Both the position numbers and the translations under genes were made by a program. From assembly GCA_934045075.1 (NCBI GenBank), contig OW203722.1:17019486-17083485 (forward strand): DNA of 64,000 nucleotides, written 5' to 3'. Shown here in pieces: positions 22,503 to 35,877 of the stretch. The notes beneath the pieces are model-generated. The model searched no databases. It saw only the letters and a list, made by a program, of their open reading frames with translations, and had not been told where the DNA came from. The stretch is from Yponomeuta sedellus (taxonomy: Eukaryota > Arthropoda > Insecta > Lepidoptera > Yponomeutidae). Position 1 is the stretch's first letter; each line of letters begins with the position of its first letter.

Positions 22503-25500
22503 ATACACCATGTATTAAATACTAATAAGGATGGAGACGAACTAAGCAAAAATTCTGCTAAGCCTTAAAGCCTTTTTCGTAGCGCAAGTTGATGCAGGCT
22601 AAAAAGTAAGTGTCAATTTTCAAGTACAATTCAAACTAATAGACGTCTTGTCGTGTAAGCCTACAGTTTAATGCACCAGAGAATTTAATACTATCTGTCC
22701 TGTCTTCTACTGATACACTGAAAATAGTTCGGATGTAATACGCGTAACATACTTGTGGTGGCTTTGGGTTTCACACAATCGGTTTTGAAGCCGGGTCTCC
22801 AAAAGAAGTATTGTTTGTTTGTGTCACTTTTGTATTCGACTTGCGTTTAACTCAATAGCCTCCAGCTTTGTTGAATAATGTCAGGCTCTACGTGCTAAAA
22901 CAGCGGCTTCGCGAATAAAGGAGAACATAAATAGCTGCACCACGCTGATTTTATATCTTTAACGCCAATTTAAGCAATGACCAATTTAAGAGCAACGTTA
23001 CACGCTCTACAATAAAAAAATCAATTTCAGTTTGTTTTTCGAAATCTCCAAATGGAACTTTAATTATATATGTGTATTCTTGTCAGGTTTTCACCATCGT
23101 TATATTTATGGGTAAGGCTCGGTCGGCGCAGCGTCTGCCACGTAAGAATGTTATTTCAGCGATTTGACATTTTATACTGTCAATTATGGACATGTAAAGT
23201 TGTGGTTTGCCATTGCCTTCTGCTTCGCAATACACTATCCATTTAGCTGTATAATCTAGCTACCGTTTTCATTAGAGAAAAAAATATTTTCTGACTGACT
23301 TGCCTGCATAAGCTCAAAATATTAATGAGAACATAATAATTTAAATTTCTGTAGCTATGCAATAATACCGTTCCCATAATGATACTTGTATGCGTGGTAT
23401 AAAAACTACATTCTTAAAGCAGTAAACTTCTTACATCTAACAGATTCATTAATAACTTTTTCTTCTCGAATTCTAAATGCCATTCAGAAGCAAATCAAAT
23501 GAATCGAATCAAGTTAATAAGACATGCAGAGCTCATAATATGACCCTGATTAATGATCGACTAGACTGCACACAGACCTCTTGCTGCGAAATTGGACACA
23601 CCGGTCTACGAATGGAATAGTGTGTAGCCAATTGCGTGCTTTTACCCGACTACGAAAACGCAGGGGGTTAAGTATGGAATCACACTTTGTCTTTTTATTT
23701 TGGTGGAAGATTTCGATCAGCCAAAATAAGGTGAGGTGATAAAGATAAGGCTAAATAAAGTTTCAGTTCAAAGGAGATTGATGTTTTTCGATCGTATTTA
23801 TGTAAGAATGTTTCCACATTTTGATCCACACAGGGACTACGCCGCGATTTTTTTTAAATGTGTTGTTGAATGAAAGTTACTGTTCAAGCAAGCGCTACTA
23901 AGTGTTAATAGTTGATCTTATCACATTTATTTAGGTAGGTAGTATCATACATTCAAATAGTTACAAATTAAGTAAATTGTATAAAAAAGTGCCGTTGTCT
24001 GCATTAATTGCAGATTTGCACTACATCTTATAAATTAAAAACTAAGAATGCATTTTAAGTTAAATAAGTTAAATAAGTCAAATTTTGAATAAAGAAGAAT
24101 AATTTTTGATTTAATTGTTGTAAAATCACAAAATATGTCTAACTGTAGAGTTATATGCAATAGTTTATTGTTATAATGTGCATATTTTTGCAGATTACAC
24201 GAGATGTTTTTTTTATTTTAATATGGCGTCAAGAAACTACTAAATGACAATCATGTTGATAGTAAAAAAGCGGCTGCTTAGTTTAGATGCTTCCAAGTGC
24301 CTGCTAAATTTGACTATAGATTTTGTATATTCCCTTTTAGCTGTCGGGTTATTTGTTTTTAATTTAACATTTGTAACGTTTTTGTGTCTTTGGTAAATAA
24401 CAGAGTTGTACTCGTACTAACGGATTTTTTGCTGAGAGTTCTTTACAATATTGTAAAAGTTTTCGCTACAATACGCTACGCTATTTTGTATATGAAAAGG
24501 CTTTTTGATTTTACTGTAATTAGCTTCTGTAATATCAGGTCACTAAGTTGAAACATAAATGTTCTACATTTATTTGATATTGAAACTCTAGTAGAGTTAC
24601 CAATCTAAGTAAAGAATTTTACATATTCAATTTTTTCAATTAATATCATTAGAATAGAAAAAGTTCTAATTCATCGTAAAATAGACTCAATTAAACACAA
24701 ATAGAAGTTCCTCCACTGTATTCACGCCCTTTTGTGGAAGGATATAGCCGCTCATCAATTTAATGACTTATTTTGGTTGTTTATAGTCCTTCTTGTGGTT
24801 TCATTAAGGTCCAATCATTCTGACTCACACAAAAATAATTAAGTTTTTATTTAAGAATCTTACAAAAACTTTTCTTATGAATATTATTTTTAAGCTGGTT
24901 TTACCTATTGACCAAAATTACGCACAACAAAGTTCGCGTTAATCTTTTTGATATTGATATTGTATGTATGTCTATTATTTTCTGTCTCTAATTATTTTGT
25001 ATCTCCTATTATTTCCAACAAGTGCCGGCACTACATTGTTGCCACAATGTTTTCGCAAATCAGTTCGACGGTAAATAAAACTGTCGCGCAACCTAATTTT
25101 ACGGTCTTGCCTTAAATGTCTGCGTAAAGAGTTTTTTAATTAATAATCATTAAAATGTTACCTTTTACGAGCTCAACCGTATGGAGTTCGCCGAGGGCCT
25201 AATATGTTGTCGCTATTTAACACGGACCACCATAGTTGAAGAGCGCATTCGCTCAGTCGATACAATTTAATTGACCAAAAGGGCTGATTCGTTGACAGTT
25301 TTGTCGCACCCAATGAGCCATGTCCTTGACTCTACTATTCGAGTAATAATTAATACAAATTGTAATCTGAATACCAGAACCAAATACCTTAACAGACAGG
25401 ATTCTTTGAATATTTTCACATGCAGTAAAAATTTTCATTACGTGATTCTCTATTATCTCAACCGAAATCAAGTCGGATCAAGCCACCGCATAAGTGACGT

Positions 25501-27060
25501 TTTAATAATGACAAGAAATTAAAATGGTATCGTTGGACAACATCTTGATTCAGGAACAAGGTAGCCGATAATAAAGGAAGGCACCTCAAGTATTTTGTCA
25601 CTGTTTAACTGATTGGATCAGACGATCCCAGAGAGGGAAGTAAAAAGTTCACCCATGGGAAGGGTTGGTGCGTTTTTTGTTCGTGGATTTAGGCTTTGAA
25701 TATTCCTTGAGTGTATAAAATAATGGAACGACTTTGAATGCTACAAAAAATCAAATCATTCACAATGTAAGTCAATTTACTTGAAAGATCAGAAAGTGAA
25801 TAAATAGGTATTTAGGAACTACAGTTTTTATAGTATACTAGTATACCGACCCTGCCGACGTTATATTGTCCAAAATTTTTGTTATTGATTTGTTACATAA
25901 AAAGAATAGTTAAACGTATGTATGTATTGCTATGTCAATAAAGAATATTCTATCTATCTATGTCTTTTTAGTGTAGGTTAGTTTTAAACAATGGCATGAT
26001 ATGCCACTGGGTCAACACATTGATAGTTAACCTAATTAAAAAAGTAAAAAGATAACCTTTTTACTTACCTAGCATACGAGACGTATAATTTGTCTACAAA
26101 TAAGACATCATCACAAAATTAAATAGTTTCGACGAAAAAAGGGTTTGTTTTGTATCGAGATCGATCATGCTTATTATTTTTAATTTCTCTAGCTTTGTTC
26201 CATCTGCTTTTTGATCTGCGTGAATGCTTTCCGGTGGCAGGTAACAAAATAAAAAAACATCTACGTACCTAAATAAGTAATTTAAAGAATAACCTCTAAT
26301 CATGCTGAAAAAAGATATAGAAAAACAATGATTGAGTCACAGAACACACCAAGTGCGTCGAAATATGAATTTAAAGTTGAGGAAAGAATAAACAGATTTA
26401 TGCAAAGAGGGCTGGCCAAAAAATACTTTGTAGGTATGCGATAAAGGCTACCTCTGGTGGCGTCGTTGGTGTCATTTCAATATTGATATTTTAATGTTCA
26501 GCCACCCAAAGAGCCAAAGCGTTGCATACGATATCAATTAGGGCGTTTCTTTGTCGAAAAAATGCTTTATTTCTCAATTTCGCTAAGTGATTCGGTTGTG
26601 ATACGTAGGTATTGGTGTATGTCATTTTCAGTTTTTGTCCGGGCCCCATGTCGCCAGGTCGAGATGGTAAGGTAATGAGGAAGAAACAGTATTTATTACG
26701 GCGTAGCTTTGTTAAGGGTATGTCTGTTCTGCCAAAATTGTATCGATGGTTTGACTTTAGGCAGATAAATAATCAAGAACTGAAATAAAAATAGTCAACA
26801 AAGCGGCTGCAGAGCATTGACAACTAAGACCCCTGGCGGGACCAACCTAGGTACCTCGCAATTTTAAATTTGGGCCCTTAGTGCTCATCATCTTGTTGGT
26901 TATATTTTAGTTCACTTTTCATTTTTGCCATTCAGCGTGTTTTTTTTATTTCCGTTCATTTCATATATCTTATGTTTTATGACACTCCTGCAAACAAGAC
27001 GAATAAATTGAGATGTTATTTATCAGAATCAAGTTATCAGGAAACATAGAATAGGACATA
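22503..27060. other. 4.5 kb intergenic, the longest repeat-poor stretch
   Basis: AT-rich with no shared repeats detected by eye. The block at 25020-25300 (GTTCGACGGTAAATAAAACT, ATGGAGTTCGCCGAGGGCC) is more mixed in composition. A LINE-like tail with ATGTCAATAAAGAATATTC lies at 25930-25955. No protein-coding signal. Confidence 0.45.
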
Positions 27061-27316
27061 CTTACATGTATACATGTATACATACATACATACATACATA
27101 CATACATACATACATACATACATACATACATACATACATACATACATACATACATACATACATACATACATACATACATACATACATACATACATACATA
27201 CATACATACATACATACATACATACATACATACATACATACATACATACATACATACATACATACATAAGTACATACATACATGCATACATGCACGCACG
27301 CACGCACGCACGAACA
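27061..27316. repeat. (CATA)n microsatellite with flanking (CACG)n
   Basis: Imperfect start (ATGTATACATGTATACATAC), then about 190 bases of pure CATA, then CATGCATACATG and a short CACG run ending about 27312. Open frames on both strands here are products of the 4-base period (YHT/VCM repeats), not genes. Confidence 0.98.
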
Positions 27317-28080
27317 TACACACACACACTTTATTTTTTCTTGCTATCATTTATATAATTTACAAATGATACCGTTTTTCCACGAGTAAACTTTTTAGAT
27401 TCAAAATCGTGAGCGCGTCCCCTTAAGGCTCACGTTCACAGCGCAAATGTTTTTAAGGTCCTCGACAATGTCGGTGCACTTACTTACTTACTCGTGTAAA
27501 CAACGGACCTCGGTAACACGTATTTTTTGTACTTTGATTTATTGTTTCAGGTTTCAAAAGTAGGTTTTTGCGTCGCGCCACACGCATTGTACCGTGTGTG
27601 TGTTCGGCGCATGGAGATTTCATTAAAATATCAAAATACGAACAACAGCCAAAGAATGCCCTCGGGAATATCGCCTTACGGGGTATAAATAAAATTTGCG
27701 GTATTTGAGTGTCAGCGCTTCAATCTGATAGTAGGGACAGAAAACGGTATATAAGTTAACGTAGCGGTTCACTTTAGAAATTGCATGTTTGCAGGGAAAA
27801 CGTTCCCTATCACTTATTAGTAGAGCAACTATAAGTTTACTCCCAAGCCTTCTCTTACAGAGGATTTGCTCGATTACCTCACTTGCCCACCGCTGACGAT
27901 TTCAAGCGCTGAGCTTTATAAATACCACGAATTTCAGGCTTTCTCACAATATATTCCGTCGTTGTTAGCGAGTGGTAGGATGCGAAATAAGAATTCCCCC
28001 AATACACTGCACTACAACGCTTCACGTCATAAAAAAATCACTCTTTGAATAAGAGATGTGCCATAAGGGAGTTGTCTATG
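27317..28080. other. Intergenic, nothing recognised
   Basis: Unique; includes TTACTTACTTACT at 27480 and a splice-acceptor-like TTATTGTTTCAG at 27540 without a matching exon. Confidence 0.4.
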
Positions 28081-28084
28081 CGTT

Positions 28085-28285
28085 GCGTTAGCGCTGCGTC
28101 GACTGAGCGATAAAGATCCGTCGTTTTATATTATAAATCTGAACGGCATGCTATGATGCTACACGATGCTTTGAAATGACGCAGCGTCGACGCAGCGCTC
28201 GTGTGGCATTCACTGCTTTGAAATAATTGCGTTGTGACGATGCAGCAGCGTAGCCGCAACGCCCATGTAGCATCGCTCTAAGGTA
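28085..28285. mobile_element. Inverted-repeat element, probable DNA-transposon relic
   Basis: GCGCTGCGTCGAC (28091-28103) pairs perfectly with 28186-28198. Further GACGCAGCG / GATGCAGCAGCGTAGCC and GCATCG..TAGCATCG variants extend to about 28280. GC-rich in an AT-rich area. Confidence 0.55.
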
Positions 28286-28424
28286 ATGTTTACGCACCTC
28301 ACCCCAAACTGTCTCCTTCGATCTCTCATAGACAAGGCCTGTGGCCTGAAGTAGATTGTCTATAGGGTTCAAGATTTATGTTCAGTGGAGATTTACATTA
28401 TGTTACGTTCTTTATGTACACTTA

Positions 28425-28684
28425 GTTTAATAAGACCGTAGACCTGAGATTTCCGCACTTAGTATCATAGTTGGGCCATTGTACGTAGCAAGGCTGAGGT
28501 TTGTTAACACTTCAGATACTAGGGTTTCCTCACAATGTTTTCCTTCCCAGTTAGCCAGTGGTATTGCTACTATAACTTCACAAATGTACGTAGCTTATAA
28601 AACAAAGTCATTGGTACATGCCGGCATTCGAACACAGGACCTACCGATTGAAAGACAAGCGTTCTACCGCTCCGCTACCACCGT
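28425..28684 (-). mobile_element. tRNA-SINE family A, near full length, minus strand
   Basis: Head CCTGAGATTTCCGCACTTAG; core GTTTTCCTTCCCAGTTAGCC; tRNA end CATGCCGGCATTCGAACAC ... CTACCGCTCCGCTACCACCG. Confidence 0.85.
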
Positions 28685-30215
28685 TTTTTAGTCCAACGAG
28701 ATGGCGTCAGGTAGCTAAAGTACAGTAGACGCCACAGAAATCAAGTAGAGTTTTTATTTTACACGCATTCACTCTACTTGGATGTGTTACTGGCGCCTAT
28801 GCAGTTAAAGTAAGCATTAAACGTTGATCTTCAGTAGACTGTACCTACGTGTCAGTGACGTTGCTGCACCAATTTCAGTGCTAACAAATTTAACGTGATC
28901 ACATTCTGCTAATTTGCAGTTAGTCTCCAGAAATATCCCAAGTTATCAGATTCCTGTCTGAAACCACCGCCCCAGGTCCCGCTAAAGGGCGCACACGACA
29001 CTTTTTATAACCATTAATGACATTAATAAATGAAAAGAGCCACCACCGCCACCGACACGAATATTTTATTATTAAGTAATAAACGTCAAAGCTTTAACGT
29101 TACTTCGATAAAATTATTAAAGGAGAGCAAGTGGAATGCGCGGTCGTGTACCGAGCAACCTCCTTCTAATTGACACCTTATATGTATGTGTCGTGGGATA
29201 CAAAGATAAAGCGGATATTCGTGAATATCCTAAGACATTTGCAAAGAGACAATAAAATAACTACAGAATGTTTTCTTTATTATCCAAAGAGAAAATTTAG
29301 TAGGAAAATTGGTAAAAAATGGTGCCGTTTCATAAATCACGAAGAGCGATTGGCTGTTTGGCTAATCCAAGCTCCCAATAAATACTTTGGTTGTATATCA
29401 CATTGTTCCAGTAATCGTGTAAAAAATTATTTATTACAAATTTTATATTTTTTATGTAAGTACTTGAGATTGCCTAAATTAGGTACATATTTTGTTTGGC
29501 CACGCAATTAAATATTTTAATTATTTTTGGTCTTAACTCTAAGAAGTAACAACTTAGATTCTTCATTCGAAGCTGATAAACATTTACATTTTTATATGCA
29601 AATGTAATTCTGTAGAGTGCACAGATATAAAGATCAATTAGAATAATTTTAGATAAATCGGCGCTCAATCTAGCAAATGAGCACTAACAACTTCCATCAT
29701 CTCAAAAAACCTACTCATATCTTTGCAAAAATCGTACGGCAATAAAGATATTTATTTTCAGTTGCAAAGATATTCGGAAATTTCCTAGGCTGTTCGCAAA
29801 TACCCGCTTCGTTTAAAGATTCTACGACATAAACATTCCTACTGGCGATTATTTTGGAACTGGTCGCGAACAGTTGCACATCAGGTTAACCTGTTAACTC
29901 AACTGCTTTATTAAGTATAGAAGTTTAATACTCGGATAACGCTTAGCATCTCTGCTAATCTGACGATTTCGTTTCGCCCTTATCCGATTATATTGAGTAT
30001 AAGTGAAGCAAGTGATCCTGAACGATATTTTCGGCTTCATTGCTAAAGGAGATAAGTACTGGATTACTGAGGACAAAAACAGGGTACCGGCTAACTTTAA
30101 AACACAAAATTATCAACTCATGATACAAGTCACTAAATTACTCCTAACTTTTTGCCTTTATTGAAAAGAAAACCTTGCTTATATTTTAGACATAAGCGTT
30201 TACGTACCTATTGTT
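28685..30215. other. Intergenic, nothing recognised
   Basis: 28960-29160 has a mixed-composition, non-repetitive block. The 113-codon open frame at 29170-29511 is Lys/Ile/Phe-rich without a recognised domain; I treat it as chance. Confidence 0.45.
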
Positions 30216-30400
30216 TTCGGTTCGGCTAGGCCGACTGAGCTGTCAGGATGGTATAGGTGGTGGGCAAGCCTACCCCATCGAAACCCATGTCCCAGGCACT
30301 GCAGCATCCGAGTGGTCCCTTCACCCATCTAGTCTCAGTAAAGATGCCATTGGACGCTGTATATATCATCTCATTACGTAGATGCAAAGGCCAATGTGAT
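30216..30400 (+). mobile_element. Repeat J (SINE body), plus strand
   Basis: GGCCGACTGAGCTGTCAGGA, GGTGGGCAAGCCTACC, CACTGCAGCATCCGAGTGG and TTGGACGCTGTATATATCAT. Inverted copy at 21905-22120; a third scrap is at 58355-58412. Confidence 0.7.
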
Positions 30401-32414
30401 GTGATGTGATTGTTTTTGGTAGCAAAATTATCTAAAGCCTCTATGATCATCAAACATTGCGATCATTATAGTTTTAGCACAACCCCCATTGCCTATGGTC
30501 ATAATAGATCCTATCCTCCATAAACGAGAGATTGTACCACTGACATTCAATACAGTCACTCAGCGACCGAACCGCACATAATACGGCAAAGTTACATTCC
30601 GCTCTTACCATTATACTTTTTGCTCCGACGTTAAATATTCACAATGTCTGCCTTTTAGCTAAGTAAGGCGAATTCACACTAGCGACTCGGTGCGCCCCGC
30701 TGGCTCGCCCGGTCTCACGGGGTGTTCGCCACGGTCTGCCATTTGCTTTTTACCATACAACCGGAGAAATGTGTTATTTATGAATCACTTATAGACGGGG
30801 CGCCCTACCGCGTCCTGATGTTAATTGTACTGAATTTCATCAACTTCTTATTGTTACGACCGAGCCAGCTTCAGTCTTTGCCGCTAAGTATGTGCGGGAG
30901 GGCATTTAAGCGCGATTGTGTTTTTCAAGGAGAAGATTTGGTGTTATAAAATTCCTAACTTATTCCTGGTAGTTGTATGTCCAACATGCATATTCATATG
31001 CGTCGAATGTTTCGTGTCTTTTATTGTGCGACGATCTCTTCATCAGATGAGGTTGAAACAAAAAGCTTTACTCTGATCCCACGTGAATCAGGGGCGGAGG
31101 TTTTATTTATTTATTTATTGCATTGTAAAGTTTATAATGCTAATTTAGTTTTGTAGCTTTTGTATTTAAAGCGAGGTCCGTTCTACGGTACTGTTCTAGA
31201 TATAAACCTCTTCTATGTATCGCTAAGTTTTTTTTGTCACAGGGCAAAAACATTTTTAAACGTCTTGCCTCATAAAATCGCCTCATGTTTCGTATATATC
31301 TAGGTACTGACGCAATTAAATGTTTCATGCAATCAACTGAGCTCGTTGATCCTCAATCGCCAATTGAACGTCATTGGTAGCCGCCTGAATCGCAAAGTGG
31401 ACCTCATAATTAGTACCTGATTGCATCATATTAATTACACAACAGTTGGCTTTTATTACACAGGTGCGGTTAGGATTATTAATGAGCTTTCTTTTGTACA
31501 CGTCACCACAACTATACCAACCACAACTCCAATTCTTATTTCCCATCAGACAAGAGATGAAATTCTACGTCAAATTGAACGAAATGAGTAGAGGTAGAGT
31601 ATCCATGTTTAATTTATTTTTAAAAGAGTCATGAACAAAGATGTTAAGAATTTATTTCGGCACGTTACAAAGTGCCACAGTTCGTGAAAGAACATAATTG
31701 TTACGTAACATTGTAATTCGTATCACTGCTTCAGACAATGTGTGTGACAGTCGGAACCGTCCGTGCAATTAGGTCGCAATCGAAAACCATCGCAAGAAAG
31801 GACAAGGCTGTACTGCTACTAGTTTTTGTAAGTCCTTCCATTCATAACTCCGCCTAAGCAGAGATTTCAACGCAAATCACGTCTTCAACTACAAATAAGG
31901 ATCGTATACGCCGCAGTAAAAACAGTAGGTCCGCTCGAGAGATCAGCAAACACCATAAAGCGTTAAAATATGTACATAATATACAGATAATAAATAAGGT
32001 AGTAAATTTTTCTTACGGTATTCGCACATGCGCTATGCTAGAACATAAGGATGTCTTAAGATTTTGTGCAGGCGTTAATACATGTTTTTATTAGGTAGTC
32101 GCCCTTAACCCAATTGAAAACAGTAGGTAAAATGAAAATGATATTAAGAATTCACTTTAAGCAGATACACCAAGTTTGTGAAAGTGAACTACATTTATTG
32201 CCAAAACACAAATTATACACAAAAAAAAATTATATAAATGTAGACAGTAAAATTGATATAAGTGTAGACATATGGAACAGACATACCGAACAATTTATGT
32301 GGTGTGGTTCATATCGGTGAGCGCCTGATTTTCCATCATGTCATAGGACAATAATTTTGTCCTATATATTCGTGAATTTGTAGTAGAGTTAACGCAATCT
32401 AATGTGAAAGAAAG
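30401..32414. other. Intergenic, nothing recognised
   Basis: A (TTTA)n run lies at 31099-31120. 30660-30720 is briefly GC-rich. No coding signal. Confidence 0.45.
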
Positions 32415-32490
32415 GCTCGTGAAGGAAACCTCTGCGTCGGTGGTGTTCTGATACCTCAGCGCTCGAAGTCGCTAATCCACGGTGAGACCG
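32415..32490 (+). mobile_element. tRNA-SINE family A fragment
   Basis: GTGAAGGAAACCTCTGCGTC, then ATACCTCAGCGCTCGAAGTC and GCTAATCCACGGTG, as in 38160-38240. Confidence 0.6.
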
Positions 32491-32550
32491 CATTGCTATT
32501 CGCATTGCCATAGCTCTTCAGACAGAGGATGTTATTTTTTATGTAGTCCA

Positions 32551-32700
32551 TAAAAGTCTCACTTCAGAGCACAGGTCTTCTCTCTAAGAGAGAGTATAGG
32601 CTTAATTACTACGCATGCCCACCGTGGATTGGCAATTACAAGCGCTGAGGTGTTTGAACACCTCAAAAACTCAGGTTTGCTCACGAGGATGCTACAGCAG
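32551..32700 (-). mobile_element. tRNA-SINE family A, 3' part, minus strand
   Basis: TCAGAGCACAGGTCTTCTCT, GAGAGAGTATAGGCTTAATT, CGCATGCCCACCGTGGATTG and a self-complementary GAGGTGTTTGAACACCTC. Confidence 0.7.
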
Positions 32701-33644
32701 TCATAATATAATAGGAATATTTGTAACAATAGATCGCATATGATTGGAAGGAATACATGTCCAACTGGAGAGCCAGCCACTGGCGTGGGCTAGTGTACAC
32801 CCCGTGGTAAAACAGAGGAATAGATTTATATTTTTGCTTAATTCATAACCTGATTTGATCACTAATCAATAATTTGAAAGAAAAGAAAGAAGAAAGAAAG
32901 ACATTTATTATAGCAACAAGACACATCATAGAAACAAAAAAAACAGAAAATTAACACAACATGAGCACAACAGAAATTAACCAAATATACAAATAAACGA
33001 AACAAAAAAACACACATAGCTTTCGCCTGTGTCGCATCTAAATTGCCACAAAAGGCAGCTGACTCAGCGTTGTGCTGAGGGACTGAGCCCTCAGCGCTGA
33101 TTTTCAGTCAGTGCCCGAGGTAACCGAATGGTCCTACGGAGTGCGTGTCGTGGTGCATTTATAGGATATATGAATAGGATAGGTGCACAAATATAAAAGT
33201 AAAAGGGTCGTCTTAAATACTTAGATACATATATATATCCATACATGTATACACATATACACATACATACACATATATATACATACAATACAACACATAG
33301 ATATAGATGTTATTAATTTTAAATGATAATGTAAAATACAAATAAAATAAATCCAATAAGTAAATATGAGTGCAAAAATATATAAAGAAAAAGAAAAAAG
33401 AAAAATACATGCCAAAGCAAACTCCTGACCGACAATATCACAATGTATTTTTTTTTTGTTGTTGATGCGATTACAATATAGTCAATCACTTTAGCAAGAA
33501 GTTGAAGTAAAAGTAAGAGTAGGTAAGTCAGAAGCGGCGAAAATTCGGGTGGGACAGTCTCTGCTGTTCAAGCAAATATACCTTGAGCTTGCACCCAAAG
33601 GCATACCTACTGCCTTTTATTGCAATATTTACAAAAAGTATACA
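32701..33644. other. Intergenic, A-rich and (ATAC)-like low complexity
   Basis: Poly-purine AAAGAAAG tract at 32876-32905 and a degenerate ATACATAC region at 33222-33300. A minor GC-richer block lies at 33050-33150. Confidence 0.5.
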
Positions 33645-33975
33645 CCATCATCAACCCATTTTGTCCCCACCGAGGGGCACGGGTCTCATCCCTGAGGAAG
33701 GTATAGACCATACTGCACCACGGGGGACAAGTGCTGATTGGTGGAGGCTTGCAAGACTATAGTGGCTGGTCTTACTGTCAGAAGTTTTTTAAGCCGCCCT
33801 AAGACCTCTGACTTAAAGCCTGCCATGACTCGACGGCAGCCGGCACCAACTGCTTAGCATGCCTCGCGCAGCACGAAACCTCTCGGAAAAATGCCACTAG
33901 CATTAGTAATAGCCGGTCAACCATCCATGCACTGAACGCGCCCTATGTTGCTTAACCTTCGTGATCGTTTAAGCG
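33645..33975 (-). mobile_element. 5S rRNA-derived SINE, subfamily II, minus strand
   Basis: Tail CATCATCAACCCATTTTGTC; CACCGAGGGGCACGGGTCTC; ends CGCCCTATGTTGCTTAACCT, TTCGTGATCGTTTAAGCGAT. Confidence 0.85.
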
Positions 33976-34671
33976 ATTCATAGACTTTCATAGACTATTT
34001 CAGTGGCTTTAATTTTATGGAAAATTATCTAATTGTTAATGAATTCTGTTGAAATAAAGCAGAAATCAAAGTTGATCTTTCGTTGTATTCTAATTTGTGT
34101 CTTACTTCGATAAACAATGAAATCTGGCGCCAATCCCGACACGGAATATGACACGTACACGTAATGACGGTAAAATTAACAAGACGTGACGCTTTGTAAT
34201 CTCACTTTTAGCTTTAGGGTTCCGTAGCAAACGAGGAAATAATAAATTTACTAACTGAGACGGACTGATCTCACTTTGGTAATTTTCGCTGAGGATTTTT
34301 ATAGTTCATAATATATTATTACTAAAAAGCGACATTCTAGAAGCATGACTGTGGATTGGATCTTATCATTGACAACAACCATTATACTACTTTTATGTTA
34401 TTATTTTTTTTCTTTTGCTTAATTTACTGTTTACAGAATTATACAATGGGGTAGCGAGAGAATGCCTATATCATACAGTTGACAACGTATTAACCTTTAT
34501 ACCCGTGCACTGTACCTACTCACTTAACTTAAGGGTGACTTTGCAACCAACATGTAAAGGTCGATGTCCTGTCGACTATACATGCTGAATTATGTAATTA
34601 AGTTGCAGCTTTACAATCAATTATTTTGTTTCTCAGGTCTCATTTAGTTAACGTACTTCGATTGACAGAAA
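33976..34671. other. Intergenic, nothing recognised
   Basis: AT-rich unique sequence. Confidence 0.4.
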
Positions 34672-34745
34672 AAGCTTAAGGCATTAAGTTTGCCGTATTG
34701 TACACTTGTTTGATAAAAGTGTGCAATAAAACTATTAATAATATC
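34672..34745 (+). repeat. Dispersed repeat H
   Basis: AAGGCATTAAGTTTGCCGTA, then GTGTGCAATAAAACTATTAA; as in 12610. Confidence 0.7.
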
Positions 34746-34751
34746 AAAGTA

Positions 34752-35120
34752 TTCCCTGCTTCGCAACGCCCGATAAGCCGTTAGTGCCGGCTGTCAAAGG
34801 CAGTCTTAAAAACCTTTTTAGAGGCTAAAAATTCCGCCCATGCCGGGACTTGAACCCGCGACCGTACCAGCGCTCTCCCAACTGAGCTAATGGGTAAGTG
34901 TCGGCACCGGCGATATTTCGAGTCTCTTTACAATATTCTCTGTATTATTTACAAAAACAAAAAGAATATAACCGTAATGGCTTGAAAACTTCTGACAGTA
35001 AGGCCCGCCACTGTTTTATAATCCTCCACCAACCCAGTGGAGTAGGTACCTATGGCCTAACCTTCTTGCGATGCAGGAAAAAACCTATGCCCCAACAGGG
35101 GGGACATACAAAGGATTGAT
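34752..35120 (+). mobile_element. 5S-SINE remnant split by a family B element
   Basis: Left piece 34752-34806 (CTTCGCAACGCCCGATAAGC, GTGCCGGCTGTCAAAGGCAG) and right piece about 34980-35120 (TTCTGACAGTAAGGCCCGCC, GGGGACATACAAAGGATTGA). The 5S-like head is missing. Confidence 0.75.
34807..34946 (-). mobile_element. Diverged family B element nested in the 5S-SINE
   Basis: AACCTTTTTAGAGGCTAAAA, a shortened tRNA-like segment (GGACTTGAACCCGCGACC ... CAACTGAGCTAATGGG), then TTTCGAGTCTCTTTACAATA. It lacks the outer AT-rich arm and part of the anticodon arm. Confidence 0.75.
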
Positions 35121-35148
35121 ATTAAAAGTATTAATAATAATATTTGTA

Positions 35149-35877
35149 AACCTATTTAGAGGCTAAAAATTTCACCCATGTCGGGATTCGAACCCGCAAT
35201 CTCTGGCTATCCGTACCAGCGCTCTACCAATTGAGCCAATGGGCGACTCACCGGCATCAGTGAAATTTTGAACCTCTTTACCTATTATCTGTATTACGTA
35301 CAGGCAGCGCCATCTGGCTTAAGCAAATTGCATCACTTACAGCCCCGACTACCTACTTTGCAGTTAGGTTTTACATCGGAATGATATCACTGTACCCACA
35401 TGATTATACTATTTTTATTTTTAATGCACTAACCCGTGCTAAGGACAAATTTAAATACCTATTTAGAGGCTAAAAATTTCACCCATGCCGGGATTCGAAC
35501 CCGCAATCTCTGGCTATCCGGTTAGGTTATTACGGATATTACGGTTAGTGCATTAAAAATAAAAATAGTATAATCATGTGGGAACAGTGATATCATTCCG
35601 ATGTAAAACCTAACTGCAAAGTAGGTAGTCGGGGCTGTAAGTGATGCAATTTGCTTAAGCCAGATGTCGCTGCCTGTACGTAATACAGAGAATAGTGTAA
35701 AGAGGTTCGAAATTTCACTGATGCCGTTGAGTCGCCCATTGGCTCAATTGGTAGAGCGCTGGCACGGATAGCCAGAGATTGCGGGTTCGAATCCCGGCAT
35801 GGGTGAAATTTTTAGCCTCTAAATAGGTTTTTTAATTTGTCCTTAGCACGGGTTAGTGCATTAAAAATAAAAATAGT
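35149..35877. mobile_element. Fold-back array of family B elements with 15-bp flanking direct repeat
   Basis: Left arm 35149-35432 and right arm about 35544-35830 are reverse complements. Each holds one family B tRNA core plus about 110 bases of co-mirrored non-B sequence (CAGTTAGGTTTTACATCGGA at 35361). The spacer 35433-35543 contains a third, truncated B end. The right arm continues into another B arm (35831-35877). The whole is flanked by ATAATAATATTTGTA at 35134-35148 and 35878-35892. Confidence 0.85.

Noticed and set aside
26970..27358. Open frames on both strands over the microsatellite
   Set aside because: A 4-base repeat stays open in several frames; the peptides are simple YIHT/MYVC repeats.
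29170..29511. 113-codon open frame
   Set aside because: Lys/Ile/Phe-rich, AT-driven, no recognisable domain or splice context.
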